Positions 35,831 to 46,070 of a DNA stretch of 64,000 nucleotides are shown in pieces. The first letter of the stretch is position 1. Every line of letters begins with the position of its first letter. The stretch comes from Sinotaia quadrata (lineage: Eukaryota > Mollusca > Gastropoda > Architaenioglossa > Viviparidae): NCBI GenBank assembly GCA_028829895.1, contig CM054183.1:69687071-69751070 (forward strand). The letters are read 5' to 3'. A program made the position numbers and the translations under genes. The notes beneath the pieces are model-generated. The model was not told the DNA's origin. It worked only from the letters and a program-made list of their open reading frames with translations, and made no database searches.

Positions 35831-38800
35831 CTGTAAAACAACATAAGAACAGAGAATGAGTAAAATGAATTGGTTGGAAGTCTTTTAGTTTTGATAATAG
35901 TCAACGTTGGTTCATTTGTTAATTATGTTTGTCTTAAGTATATCTAGTTGTTTTTCTTTATACACATGGGTATTTATTTATTTATTTGTTTTTTTACAAC
36001 GGCAAAACTTTGATATCAAGAATATTACAATCATAATGGAATTTGCCGTGTTTGGAACAAGTGAGCGAGAAGCAAGCAATCTGTACACACCTGTATGGAT
36101 TCTCTGGTGTGCCTTCAGGTGTGAGCTCTTGGTGTAGGCTTTTCTGCATCCTGTAATAAAAAATAATAAAGAAACATTAGAGAACAATCTAAAGCAATTC
36201 ACTTTACTTTTCTTACTTAAATTTAGAGACTAGATGAGCACAAATTATGCTAAGAGTAAATAAGTAAGCAGTCAGTAAATTAATGTCTTTATACTACAAG
36301 AGATAGCATAAAAGAAACAAGTAATGAATTTCACAAATGGTAAGAAGTCGATTTGTCAGTTTACAAAGCAGGATGTGAGCTTCTCAGTCAATACAATAAA
36401 AATAAAAAGCAGGACACAAAATATATTAAGTAACTACAGCCTACCAGGAAGTAGGCAATGTTCTTTTCCCCTACTTGTAATGCAAAATATTCACAATAAA
36501 ATACATTTGTTGCCCTTTGCTGTTATGGGAAGTACCTTTCACCCTTTACTGCAAGTATAATTATTTGCCACCCCACTCACCAAATTTCTAATTTTTCGAC
36601 CTTTACAATAAGTACGGTTAATAAGTGTCACTTCTTACCTATTGCAATAGGGGAAAATATTTCTAATTTCTCACCCTTAACAATAAGTCATGTATTTGTC
36701 ATCTCAGGTCCTGAATTACATTTCTGTCTCTTAGACACACAGAGTCAGACATCACCCTCCACACTTGACATTAAGTGGATGTACTTGTCGCCCTCTAACG
36801 TCATTATCAGTCTACTTTCACACACCATCCACAAAGAGAGACAACGCCGTGACAGTATAAACTGCCCTAATCAAATTCATCTTGTCACTGGATCTTACCT
36901 GGGAAACTACAAAAATGGATGCGCCGTTTCTCTAGCTCGGGGTTGTTCTTGCGGTTATATCTGATCGTGGAGCACCCCGGGTGGGTGTTTTGCGGTCGGC
37001 TCGAACGTGAGCGGTGTTGGTGTTGTGGTGACACTGCCGGAAGTGGTATGGGTAGCGATGGTGAGCAGCTCAGCACTGGCCGAGGAATATTTCCCTGGGG
37101 TACGGGTGGCACCATCCCTGGGTACGGAGGGGGCGGGGTCCGCCTGACTGCGAACTCGCCACTGTTGGGACTGGCGGGCTGTGAGTTGGGGGGTGTAGGA
37201 GGCATGAAAACATTTGGCACTACGTGCGAAGCGGATGATGTGGAAACGCCGGCTGGAGATGGTGACGATGAAAAGTTACCTGGCAACGGAGATTTGAACT
37301 GACTCCGAACGGGCAGTCTGTTAGCTGTCACGTGTCCTTCAGATGCAGCGACTGACGTGCAATTAGAAAAGGGGAGACACGATTCACTCATTACAAGTCC
37401 ACCAAGACGAACCATTGTATGTAAATTTTTTGTAAAGACACACGAGGGTTTTTCACTCGAGTCAACGGGTTCAGACTTCACTTTGGCATTTGAACATGTT
37501 GCGGTCGGAAGCGTTACACACGACGTCACCAAAGGATCCGTAACATCATCGATGACCTGCATGCTGGCATTAATGTCTTCCCACAGAGAGTTAGTGCTCA
37601 CTGGCTGCATCTTACACATGCTGCTGGCCGACTGCGTAGCGACTGAAAGATCCGGAGGTATCACAGAATCGTAGATAGTATTGGAAATGTCAAAGACGTC
37701 TATTTCTTTTTCGGACGGCTCCTGTTTTATCCACGCAGCCGTCATTTTGCTCATCTTGTCGCCTGTCTCAGCCAGACTTAAAAACTCTTCCACGACGGAG
37801 GAGCTCACGCGGCGTGAATTGGATTCAAACAAAACTTGTTTCTCAGCGCTACCTAGCATTCTACCGCTGCCAGTGGAACCGGATAAGCTGAAAGTGGCGT
37901 TACCAAGTGTCAGAAAGCCGTTAGAGAAAGAGGTGTTAGGTATCCGAGCGTGGAGCTGTCCTGACTTGCCAGAAAAGTTGTCAGGCAATTTGGAATCGCC
38001 AAAGAACTCGTCAATGACAGATGCACTCTCCCGGCGTGCTTTTTGGAGTTCAGATGTTTCTATCTGGTCCAGATATTTCTCCAGTTCTGTCACAACCTGT
38101 AATAGAACAGACCAACCATAAATGGCATCATCAGAAAATGTATATCATACTTCTTTTTGTAAACTGACTCTCTAACAGCGACATAGAATACAAGTACTAC
38201 GTAAACTTTAAATCAGTTTAAGTTTATTTCAACTTTCAAAAAAATAAAACTAATACATTTAAAGAAATCTTGCGTAGTGCGGGTACTTTCAAACCGATGT
38301 CTCGAAAAACTTAATAAAAATATTAAATTTAAAACGCCTTTTTACTGCATTTCATCTAATGAGTAAAATCTAACGGGTTTGCTATTTTTCATTGGAACCT
38401 TTCACTTAAAGGCCTACATTTCTGGGAAAACACAATGAGTCAGCTGAAATAAAATCACTTTGGAATGCTGCATGAGATTTACACCATGCGGTTACTGTAA
38501 ACAGACTTTGAAATCAGTTTATGTCAACAGATTCAAACAGCAAACTACTCAATTAAAAGTGCGTCCTCTTTCATGACGTAATTCTGTTTACTACCAGAAC
38601 GTGTGACGCACGAGCTTAGCGCAAAGTGCGTTTGTTTATCTGCCTCGCCAGTACTCCGCGCCGACTTAGCGCGATGTGGTGCTCTGCAAGTTTAAGCAGG
38701 TCGCGCAGACAAAAATAGCATGCTTGACCCCTCCGTAGGTCACTGGAATGAACAAGTAGTCACACGAGATTCGTACAAAGAATGCCGCGTGGCGAAACAT

Positions 38801-40344
38801 GTTAAACGCTCGCGTACAACGGCGCTGGCTGTTTTGGGCAATTATATTAGCAGTGAACCACAACGAAGACATTGTAACATTTAAAGGTACTGACAATGTA
38901 TGTAAGCGGCCTGAATTCGCGACAGTGAACATTCTAGAGACCTATGTACTGAATGAATCTTCCATTTTCGAGATTTAAGTTGTTCACTATTGCTGCCCCG
39001 CCCACCCACCACTCCCCTCCGCCCTCACCTGCTCGCGTTGTATTGCGACATCGATCTCACCGCAGTCTCTTTGTTTTTCATGAAAAAAAAAGTTTGGGCA
39101 GCTGTTTACAATTGTCAAAGTTTTCTTTCTGTCAACATATGGCAGGCAGTTTGGTTGTGTGTAACATGGTGGAGTAGGGTTTACATAGATAGTTGTTAAA
39201 TACAGCACTGTTCTGTAAGAACAATTCCAGGCATATTTTAGTGCTGTAAGGATTTAAGAGACTAAAGAAAACGAGAGGTAAGTAAGGACGACAACAATAA
39301 AGAAACAAACAACAAAAAAAACCCTAGAAGTGGGGAAATGGGGTATGTCATTGCTAGTTTGTCGGATAAGAGTACCTGGCTGAAAAAAAAAGGGTAGTTA
39401 AGAGAACAAATTCTGGTGAATCGAATCCAAACAGATTTTTAAAAAACCTTGTGACCCACGATAGTTCATGTCGGTGTCCTATACAGGCATACAATTAGTG
39501 TTATTCTTCTCTATCTATTCAGTTTCAGTTATCCGTTAAAAAAAAAAAAACAGCTTTATTTAAAATAAAAATTTAACATATAAATTCTGATAAAATCCAA
39601 CATTATTATATGTTGACCTAGTATTTATGTACACGTATCTGGCAAGCTTTGCTATTGCTTTTTTAGTTTTTAACAAAACAATTTAAAATTATAATTACTT
39701 GTTTGGCTCTAGTCATACTGTCGTTCTTTCCGGTAAATATATTTGCACATTATTTACGAACATCATCATATAATTTATTAGGCCCTATTAATTACTATAG
39801 CCGTATAGGGTCAGACCTGGCACGTTAAAATAGAAAAATAACTTCAGTAACATTTGTTATCAAGGGGGTAATCTAGCACACAATTACAAATGTATTTAAC
39901 TGCTGGGGTCATTGTTAAAGAAAAACAGATTTCAAAGTTTAAACAGAAAATACCAGCCGGCCATGCCCGCCATTTGGACCGCGTGTACCCGACTCGAGTG
40001 ACGCAGGGATTTGACTTCGCTAGGTCACGATCACTCCACTGGCACGTGACCCACAGTTTGAATCCTTAACGCTTTTCCGTAGGGGCGAATAATTTCTTTC
40101 ACACAAGACGACAACACGTGCTAAGCCAAACAGACAATGAATTATATTCACTGTGTCCTGTTTCAAACGTGAAAACTAACTGTCAAGAATAGAAAAAAAT
40201 TGAGCAGACGACACTTACATGACTGGAGGAGTACACAGCGGCCGTCACTTCACTGGGCGCCAAAAAGCAGTCATCTGTGTCGGGCACAATCTGATCACCA
40301 AAGTTCTCCGACTGACCCGATAACAAGCACAGACTATCCGCCAT
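35643..40344 (-). CDS. KLF5-like: KLF5/dar1-type Kruppel-like transcription factor (4 coding exons)
   Basis: Joined minus-strand exons 40344-40219, 38096-36899, 36150-36091 and 35830-35643 give 523 residues. All junctions are GT-AG with phases 0, 1 and 1. The three C-terminal C2H2 fingers use C438/C443/H456/H460, C468/C473/H486/H490 and C498/C501/H514/H518, joined by TGEKPY- and TGAKPF-type linkers, and carry RSDELTRH and RSDHLALH as in KLF proteins, which bind GC/CACCC boxes in the nucleus. KLF5 features include LEKYL (about 47-51), [12 protein letters not shown] (63-74), [12 protein letters not shown] (341-352), PPPPY (363-367, WW-domain ligand) and [14 protein letters not shown] (421-434) just before finger 1. 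Two sumoylation-type motifs, IKQE (165-168) and VKSE (248-251), are visible. Vertebrate KLF5 is about 457 residues with the same order. The start ATG at 40344 is the first in frame after an upstream TAA and has G at -3 and +4. KLF6/7 is less likely because those proteins lack the PPxY and RRxSASV blocks. Confidence 0.93.
35831..36090 (-). other. KLF intron 3 (260 bp)
   Basis: The donor is ACAG-gtgtgtac and the acceptor tgttttacag. The intron is single-copy with no array. Confidence 0.9.
36091..36150 (-). CDS. KLF coding exon 3 (most of finger 1)
   Basis: A 60-nt exon with acceptor tttattacag and donor gtgtgt. It encodes [19 protein letters not shown], completing finger 1. Splitting fingers across phase-1 introns at these positions is the usual KLF gene structure. 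Confidence 0.93.
36151..36898 (-). other. KLF intron 2 (748 bp)
   Basis: Donor gtaagatc and acceptor attacag. Between 36450 and 36740 weak, highly diverged repeats of cacccttnacaataagt are visible; no homogeneous array. Confidence 0.85.
36899..38096 (-). CDS. KLF coding exon 2 (regulatory region and start of finger 1)
   Basis: The 1198-nt exon runs from VVTELEKYL to HFCSFP plus one base. The acceptor is ctattacag before 38096 and the donor gtaagatc after 36899. It is Ser/Pro-rich with the motifs listed for the whole gene and is unusually GC-rich for this window, as expected for coding DNA here. The first two fingers' zinc ligands are split between this exon and exon 3. Confidence 0.93.
38097..40218 (-). 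other. KLF intron 1 (2.1 kb)
   Basis: Phase-0 intron with donor gtaagtgtcg and acceptor ctattacag. It contains a CpG-richer patch at 38570-39060 that may hold an alternative promoter (see findings). It has no minisatellite. Confidence 0.85.
40219..40344 (-). CDS. KLF coding exon 1
   Basis: Encodes the first 42 residues, [10 protein letters not shown] to SSSH, an acidic stretch with DTDDCF. The donor is CAT-gtaagt. An in-frame TAA lies upstream at the 5' side, so the ATG at 40344 is the likely start. Confidence 0.88.
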
Positions 40345-40493
40345 AACAAGGCACACTTGCTGAGATAACAACACGTTCACTTGTTACAGAAAGCTACAGT
40401 AGTTAAGTTGGTATCAACAGACGAACGGCTGAATTACGTATTACGGTGAAATTCCAAGTTACTTGTCAAGCTGAAATTCGAACATGCAATCTC
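40345..40493 (-). promoter_or_regulatory. predicted KLF 5' UTR
   Basis: Interval between the predicted start of transcription, about 30 bp after the TATA box, and the start codon. The exact start site is inferred. Confidence 0.4.
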
Positions 40494-40517
40494 TTCCAGT
40501 TTTATGAATGAAAACCT

Positions 40518-40526
40518 CTTTATATA
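40518..40526 (-). promoter_or_regulatory. TATA box (TATATAAAG) of the KLF gene
   Basis: On the minus strand TATATAAAG lies about 175 bp before the start codon and about 50 bp after the CArG box, a normal spacing for a core promoter. Confidence 0.6.
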
Positions 40527-40562
40527 CTCCGTGTGCACCAACTGGTCGCTCGCAGGCACAAT

Positions 40563-40587
40563 GGGCGGAGTTAAATGCCAAATATGG
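40563..40587 (-). promoter_or_regulatory. CArG (SRF) box and GC box
   Basis: On the minus strand CCATATTTGG (40578-40587) is a perfect CC(A/T)6GG element. It is followed by CCGCCC (40563-40568), a GC/KLF-Sp box. Both lie just upstream of the TATA box. Confidence 0.6.
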
Positions 40588-41500
40588 GCTATAGTGTTTT
40601 CTTGTGTTGGTGCTCGTTGTCAGGTTGAATGCGTGCGATCTCACCAAAGCAGACGTGAACAGGACAGAGTCGTGCTACTACGACTACCTTGTGCTAGTCG
40701 CCTTTGTTCTAGATCATAGATTAGAAGAATTATAGAAACGAAAGAAAAATATTTACATGACCACTGATTTACTGCGTATCTATACTACATGCCGAGTGAC
40801 GTCACCTAGGTCAGAGGTGAACGGAAACTTCCAGCATTGACATTAAATTAGCTGCGCTGTCAGTAAACACAGTCGGATTGAATTATCGTAGCCCGATTTC
40901 ACAACTTTGCACTTCGACCCGCTTAAAAAAAATATACAAAACTCATCGCGCTCGTACCTATACTCATCACTCACTCTCTTCGGGTTTCCGTAAACAAAAT
41001 GACTAATGAAAATGCACTATGTGTATGTGTTTTATTGCGAAATTAAATTTCATTGTTATATACATTGCTACATTTGGGGCTGTTTCTTTTGTTTTGAACT
41101 AAGTGATTGAAAATTGATTTCCACATGGTTTGATAAAATCGAAATCCATTATCATCATCAGACTTTCAATTGTTTTTAAAACTTTAATAGTTACCTCTTG
41201 ACGAATTTTGTAATAATTAACATATTTCACCTATTAGTCAGTAATGGGATGCTGGGAATGAAAATAAAAAATTTCTGGCGTCAAGCGATAACTATACTCA
41301 TTGAAACACGAACAGCTTGCCAGTTTTTCCATTTCGAATCCAGGGACAACAATTTTTATACCGAATCCAGGGACAACAATTTTTATACCGAAGTAGCTTT
41401 CCTACAAATATTTGCTAGTCATTGTATAAAACTATCAAAATAAGAATTGTTTGACTCACATTTCTTTTTAGGAATGACCAAGCATAAATGATAGGAAACT
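40588..41500. other. upstream flank of the KLF gene
   Basis: Single-copy sequence without an array except a 27-bp duplication (gaatccagggacaacaattt) near 41335-41395. It may hold distal promoter elements. Confidence 0.45.
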
Positions 41501-41790
41501 GACTAGAAAATTAGATCACAATGAAAAAGACAAACATACGATAAACAGATGCAACATAGAACAGGCTGATGGGCCATCTAGACAGAACAACTGATGGACA
41601 ATACAACAAAACAAACTGATGGAACAACACGACTGAGCAAACTGTTGAGATAACATGACAGAACACTGATGGACAACACGATAGAACAAACTTTTGGGAC
41701 ATGACAGAACCACCACTTGACGGGACAACTGATGGAGAAACATGACAGAACAAAATGAGAGGTCTAATAAAATGCTAACAATGTCACGCA
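41501..41790. repeat. degenerate gatggacaacacgacagaac repeat
   Basis: Diverged units of about 30 bp with acagaacaaactgatgg; about nine copies. Confidence 0.7.
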
Positions 41791-41791
41791 T

Positions 41792-41796
<5 letters not shown>

Positions 41797-41837
<41 letters not shown>
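41797..41837. repeat. (AC)n microsatellite
   Basis: About 40 bp of AC dinucleotide. Confidence 0.95.
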
Positions 41838-41841
<4 letters not shown>

Positions 41842-42039
41842 AGAAGAGGCCCATAATAGCATATTATAAAGATCAAACAGCCAACACGGACTGACCAGAC
41901 CGTCTTGTACAGTAAGGATGGTAAAATTAATGGCACAGCAGAAAATGACAAACACTGGCTAGTATAAGGTCACCTTATACTGTGAACCCTTTGCTAACTT
42001 GAAGTCACTGATACAATTGTGAATTGTGATCACAAAATT

Positions 42040-42545
42040 TGAAGTGTTGTAAAATCATGCCAATGTCACACGACTTTATTGCCACGGAGAAAGTACAGCG
42101 ATACTGAAAGTTATCAAGTGTCACATGACTTTATTGTCACAAAGATGAAATACAACGATACTAAATGTTACAAATTTCACAAAATTTTCTTGTCACAGAC
42201 ATATGATACAGCGACACTAAAAATTCCAGTGTCATATGACTTTATTGTCACAGAGATACTGAAAGTTACCAGTATCACATTATGCTATTGTCAAAAAGAT
42301 GAGATACAGCAATACTGAAAATTATTATTACCGGTGTCACATGACATCATTGTCAGAGATGAGATACATTGATACTGAATGTTATCAGTCGGTATCAATG
42401 AGTGAAATGGCTTTCATGTCAAGGAGATTGATACAGCGATACTGACACACTAGGTAATCTGTGAAGACAATAAATAAGTGTTATAAAATCATTCCAATGT
42501 CATAAGACTTTATTTAGAAAGGGGTGATACTGAACCATACCAGTA
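42040..42545. repeat. degenerate repeat, about 55-bp unit
   Basis: Eight or so diverged copies of gtgtcacatgactttattgt then cacagagatgatacagcga and tactgaaagttac. Confidence 0.75.
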
Positions 42546-42596
42546 TCACTTTCACATATCTTTTGTTTCATTGAGCTGGCATATTATTACAGTGGA

Positions 42597-42690
42597 ACTT
42601 ACGACATACTTCCTGAGCTTCGTGTAGATTGTAGGCCTTTTTTTGCGATATACTTCTTGAGATTCGTGTAGATTGTAGGCCTTATTTTGC
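42597..42690. repeat. tandem duplication, about 45 bp
   Basis: Two copies of cttcctgag(c/a)ttcgtgtagattgtaggcct-type sequence. Confidence 0.8.
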
Positions 42691-43565
42691 GACAATAACA
42701 TACAGCATATTTGAGTATGTATGTGGTGTGGGGAACGTGAGTAAATAAAATGACACCGTTGCCTTTAAATCTGAAGAGTGGGCATGAATCACTGTGCAAC
42801 AGTTGAGTAGTAATTAGAACACAGTTTTGTTACAGAGGGGAAATGGCGCAGATTAATATAAATTGCGAAGTTCATTGACGTCAAAGTTTTATACACATGA
42901 CTGCAGAAATGTACTCTCATTGTGATGTTGGCGGATGTGGTTTGCTTTTAATGCATAAAGTAAACACCAGTTTAAAAGTCATGTTGTTAAAAGCTTAAAT
43001 AATATATGCGTGTATGACTTTTACCTTTTGACCATGAGTCAGAATACGAGTCACAAATAGCCGCGTCATTTATGACGAAACATTTAAGGTCATAGAAATA
43101 GCCTTTCTCCCCCCTGTGAAACTCTAAATGATCTCGTCCAATGACTGGCACAACCGCGGGCGAAAAGTTATCCTCCCTTACTATTGGCTTACTTTTTATA
43201 GAAAGCGGATGGAAAAACCCCTGGTATGCAAATGACGTGTTATTTACCGCGGGCTACACCGACCAAAGCACTTGGCTTCTGGCAATAACGTTTCGTCAGT
43301 TAAAATACTTACAGTTTATTTTTTAAACTATTTATTTTAAAAGCAGCATATCATCTTTTGTATAACTATTTGTGGGACAATTAACTATTTAGTATTTACT
43401 AAAATCAATGAGTATTAATCCAAATTAAAGTTACCAGGGAGAAAATAGAAAAGTTTCAAGTAGCCTGAGAGTGTCATTTTTTTATTGGAAAGTCTATTTT
43501 ACCTTTAAATTAATAGAAAAGGAATGCTCTATCATTATATAATTTTTAAACACTATCGTTTAGAG
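42691..43565. other. single-copy region with a promoter-like cluster
   Basis: Around 43138-43255 there are CCAAT (43138-43142), ATTGG (43183-43187), the octamer ATGCAAAT (43226-43233) and two CCGCGGGC (43154-43161 and 43248-43255). This would be about 2.7 kb upstream of the KLF promoter. No gene is identified beside it. Confidence 0.4.
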
Positions 43566-43708
43566 CAGGGGTTCTTAACCTGGGGTCTACGGACCTCCAT
43601 GGATGGGGAGGGGGTCCATAACTTTCACCACATTTCAAAGAGTCCGTGACTAAAAAAAACTTTTTTTTTTCAAAGGAGCTGCGACTCAAAAATGGTTAAG
43701 AGCCACTG
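43566..43708. mobile_element. hAT-type MITE, copy 2 (143 bp)
   Basis: Terminal inverted repeats CAGGGGTTCTTAACC (left) and CAGTGGCTCTTAACC (right, reverse complement) match at 13 of 15 positions. They are flanked by 8-bp direct repeats gtttagag (43558-43565) and gcttagag (43709-43716), one mismatch. Non-coding; same family as 24161-24301. Confidence 0.88.
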
Positions 43709-44275
43709 GCTTAGAGATTGTCAGTAGAGAACATTATGATGTGGAATTGTAGATGTATCAAAATGATACTATACAATGGGTAAACTAGAAGTTAAATCAG
43801 TTCTCAGATAAGATGGAGCATGCCCATAATACAAATGACTTTAAAAGTCAGATTGATTCAAGAATACGAGAGATTTTGTTCATAGATGGCACAATATGTA
43901 AACTAGAAATACTATCGATTCTGGATCGTAAATCAAGTGTGATAACAGATGAAAGTTATTCTATTATGGATGGTAAACGAAGACATGAATAATAAATGGA
44001 AACTGTAATAAAATTTATAGTAACATATTGCGTATCGTAATTATGAATGCCAAGACGTGTCACTGTGTTGTTTTAAGTGTTTATGATGTCATAAGTACAC
44101 CTTAGACAAACATCAAATAATTCTTAGCCAGCTTGTCTGGTTAATTTCTCACACATTTAACTCAAGTAAAATCTATCTAATTTTTTTTACACAGATATAA
44201 ACTTATTCTCATGTTTACTCAACTATAATTTCAATAACCGTAAATAAACCCTTTCTCAGAATAATTCAACAACAT
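43709..44275. other. unique AT-rich spacer
   Basis: No gene recognised. Confidence 0.45.
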
Positions 44276-44278
44276 TAT

Positions 44279-44346
<68 letters not shown>
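44276..44346. repeat. (TG)n-(AG)n compound microsatellite
   Basis: About 25 bp of TG followed by about 45 bp of AG. Confidence 0.95.
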
Positions 44347-44348
<2 letters not shown>

Positions 44349-44567
44349 CATTTTCAAACATCTAAATATGCAACATTGATATTTCTTCTTTTTTCTTTTA
44401 TCTTACTGTGGAATGTGTGCGTGAAGTGTGGAAGGAGAGAAAGACGAGAAAAGAGTCAAATCTTACTTTAATTAATCCCTCCTTTGCTTGCTGAAAAACT
44501 TAACCGAATCTTTCAGTCATGCATATCCACTTTCCATTAATACAGGTACAAAAGTCGTACAGTATCA

Positions 44568-44598
44568 TGACGTCATGAACGTCTAGCCCTATATAAAA
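44568..44598 (+). promoter_or_regulatory. CRE followed by TATA box
   Basis: TGACGTCA (44568-44575) is followed 14 bp later by TATATAAAA (44590-44598). The arrangement is promoter-like. No gene of known identity follows. Confidence 0.4.
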
Positions 44599-44703
44599 AC
44601 ATATCATATGTCTAGCTCCCAAGCCCACAAAAATCCCCATTTATTGAATAAACTCCCTCTGACATACATAGACGGGACAGGATAAAGTAAATTAAGAGCA
44701 ACA

Positions 44704-45120
44704 TTGACGGCGACAAAAACATCTTCAACAGAAAACAAAAAATACAAGAGGGCGCCCACTACAACAGAAAACAAAATCAAAAATCAGAAAACAAATCAGA
44801 AATCAACAACAACAACAGCATCATCAACAGCAGCCACAACAACAACGGCCTCAACAAGAAAGCCGGAGAAACAAGTACCAACTACAACAGCAGCAACAAC
44901 AATGGTACCATGGTGTGTAGTAGTATCTACAGTGGAGATATTTCAACCACCCATTGCGAATATGATTCAGCTGCTGCTCGAACATTTGTACTGGCCACCA
45001 GTTTTCACCTTCACTTATCCAACTGACACAGAGGACAGCGTCGACAGCAACAACGACGATGACAACACTAACAGTAAGGAGTACAAGAGGTTGAACATCC
45101 CGGGCATATGCACACACTAG
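44704..45120 (+). other. open frame of unknown status, CAA/ACA-rich
   Basis: A 138-codon frame beginning at TTG; its first ATG is 44902, leaving 72 residues. The first half is Thr/Lys/Asn-rich from CAA repeats. The second half (about M-V-P-W to G-I-C-T-H) is of normal complexity with an acidic D/N run. It lies about 110 bp after the CRE-TATA pair. No domain recognised; it may be a chance frame. Confidence 0.25.
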
Positions 45121-45773
45121 AATGACTAGATACAGACTTGGTGTGCTACTAGCCTGGGCTCTGAAACACACCACCTCCCACCCACCCTTCCAACAATGGG
45201 GACTGCTACTACACCACCATCGACAACCACTACACTAGTCCACGGACTACCGGGCCAATGGATGCCTTTATCAGCCAGACATGAATGCAACGGAAAATAG
45301 GCCACCCTTCATCATCATTCTACAACTTTCCTATCTACCATCTTCCACCCTGTCTTTCACCATCATCAACTCCACCTACAGCATCACGCATCGTGCGGGG
45401 GGGAATCAGCGGAAGACGGATGCCCCTAACACCCTAAATTAACAACAACAGTAAAGTCAGTATTTAGGTAATTTAATTATAATAAAACAATTGATCTCAC
45501 TAGAATAGAAATAGAGATAAAATGTCTAAGTTAACTGAAATAATTTTGAAACTCGTCATCAAAAGAGTTTTTAAAACACAAGCACCTGTGTTTTCAAGAT
45601 GGTTACATTTATCTTCCACTCTGGTGGGTGAAATGGGCGTGTCTGTAGCTGTTAGAAGTGACAGCATTTCTGTCGAAATCCGGTCCAGACAAAAGGGGTG
45701 ATGCAAGACCATCCTCTAGTTGGCCTGGTGGTATATAAATATGGTAGTTGAGTGGAGAGTCAAGGCAGGCCTA
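45121..45773. other. single-copy CA-rich sequence
   Basis: The stretch 45170-45420 is rich in cac/atc triplets and then turns AT-rich. No gene supported. Confidence 0.4.
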
Positions 45774-45774
45774 T

Positions 45775-46070
45775 TAACCTCATCCTAATATCCTGACTGT
45801 TTAAAATGTCATAACCTCATCCTAATATCCTGACTGTTTAAAATGTCATAACCTCATCCTAATATCCTGACTGTTTAAAATGTCATAACCTCATCCTAAT
45901 ATCCTGATTGTTTAAAATGTCATAACCTCATCCTAATATCCTGACTGTTTAAAATGTCATAACCTCATCCTAATATCCTGACTGTTTAAAATGTCATAAC
46001 CTCATCCTAATATCCTGTTTAAAATGTCATAACCTCATCCTAATATCCTGACTGTTTAAAATGTCGTCTT
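45775..46070. repeat. minisatellite, 37-bp unit, 8 copies
   Basis: Unit cataacctcatcctaatatc then ctgactgtttaaaatgt. Copies are nearly identical; one has a 7-bp deletion near 46015. Confidence 0.95.

Noticed and set aside
36919..38121. Plus-strand frames of 105-146 codons opposite the KLF exon 2
   Set aside because: Antisense shadows of a GC-rich coding exon.
38666..38932. 88-codon minus-strand frame in KLF intron 1
   Set aside because: No domain, not phase-compatible with exon 2 by any clear donor, and no ATG-based start that fits the KLF protein.
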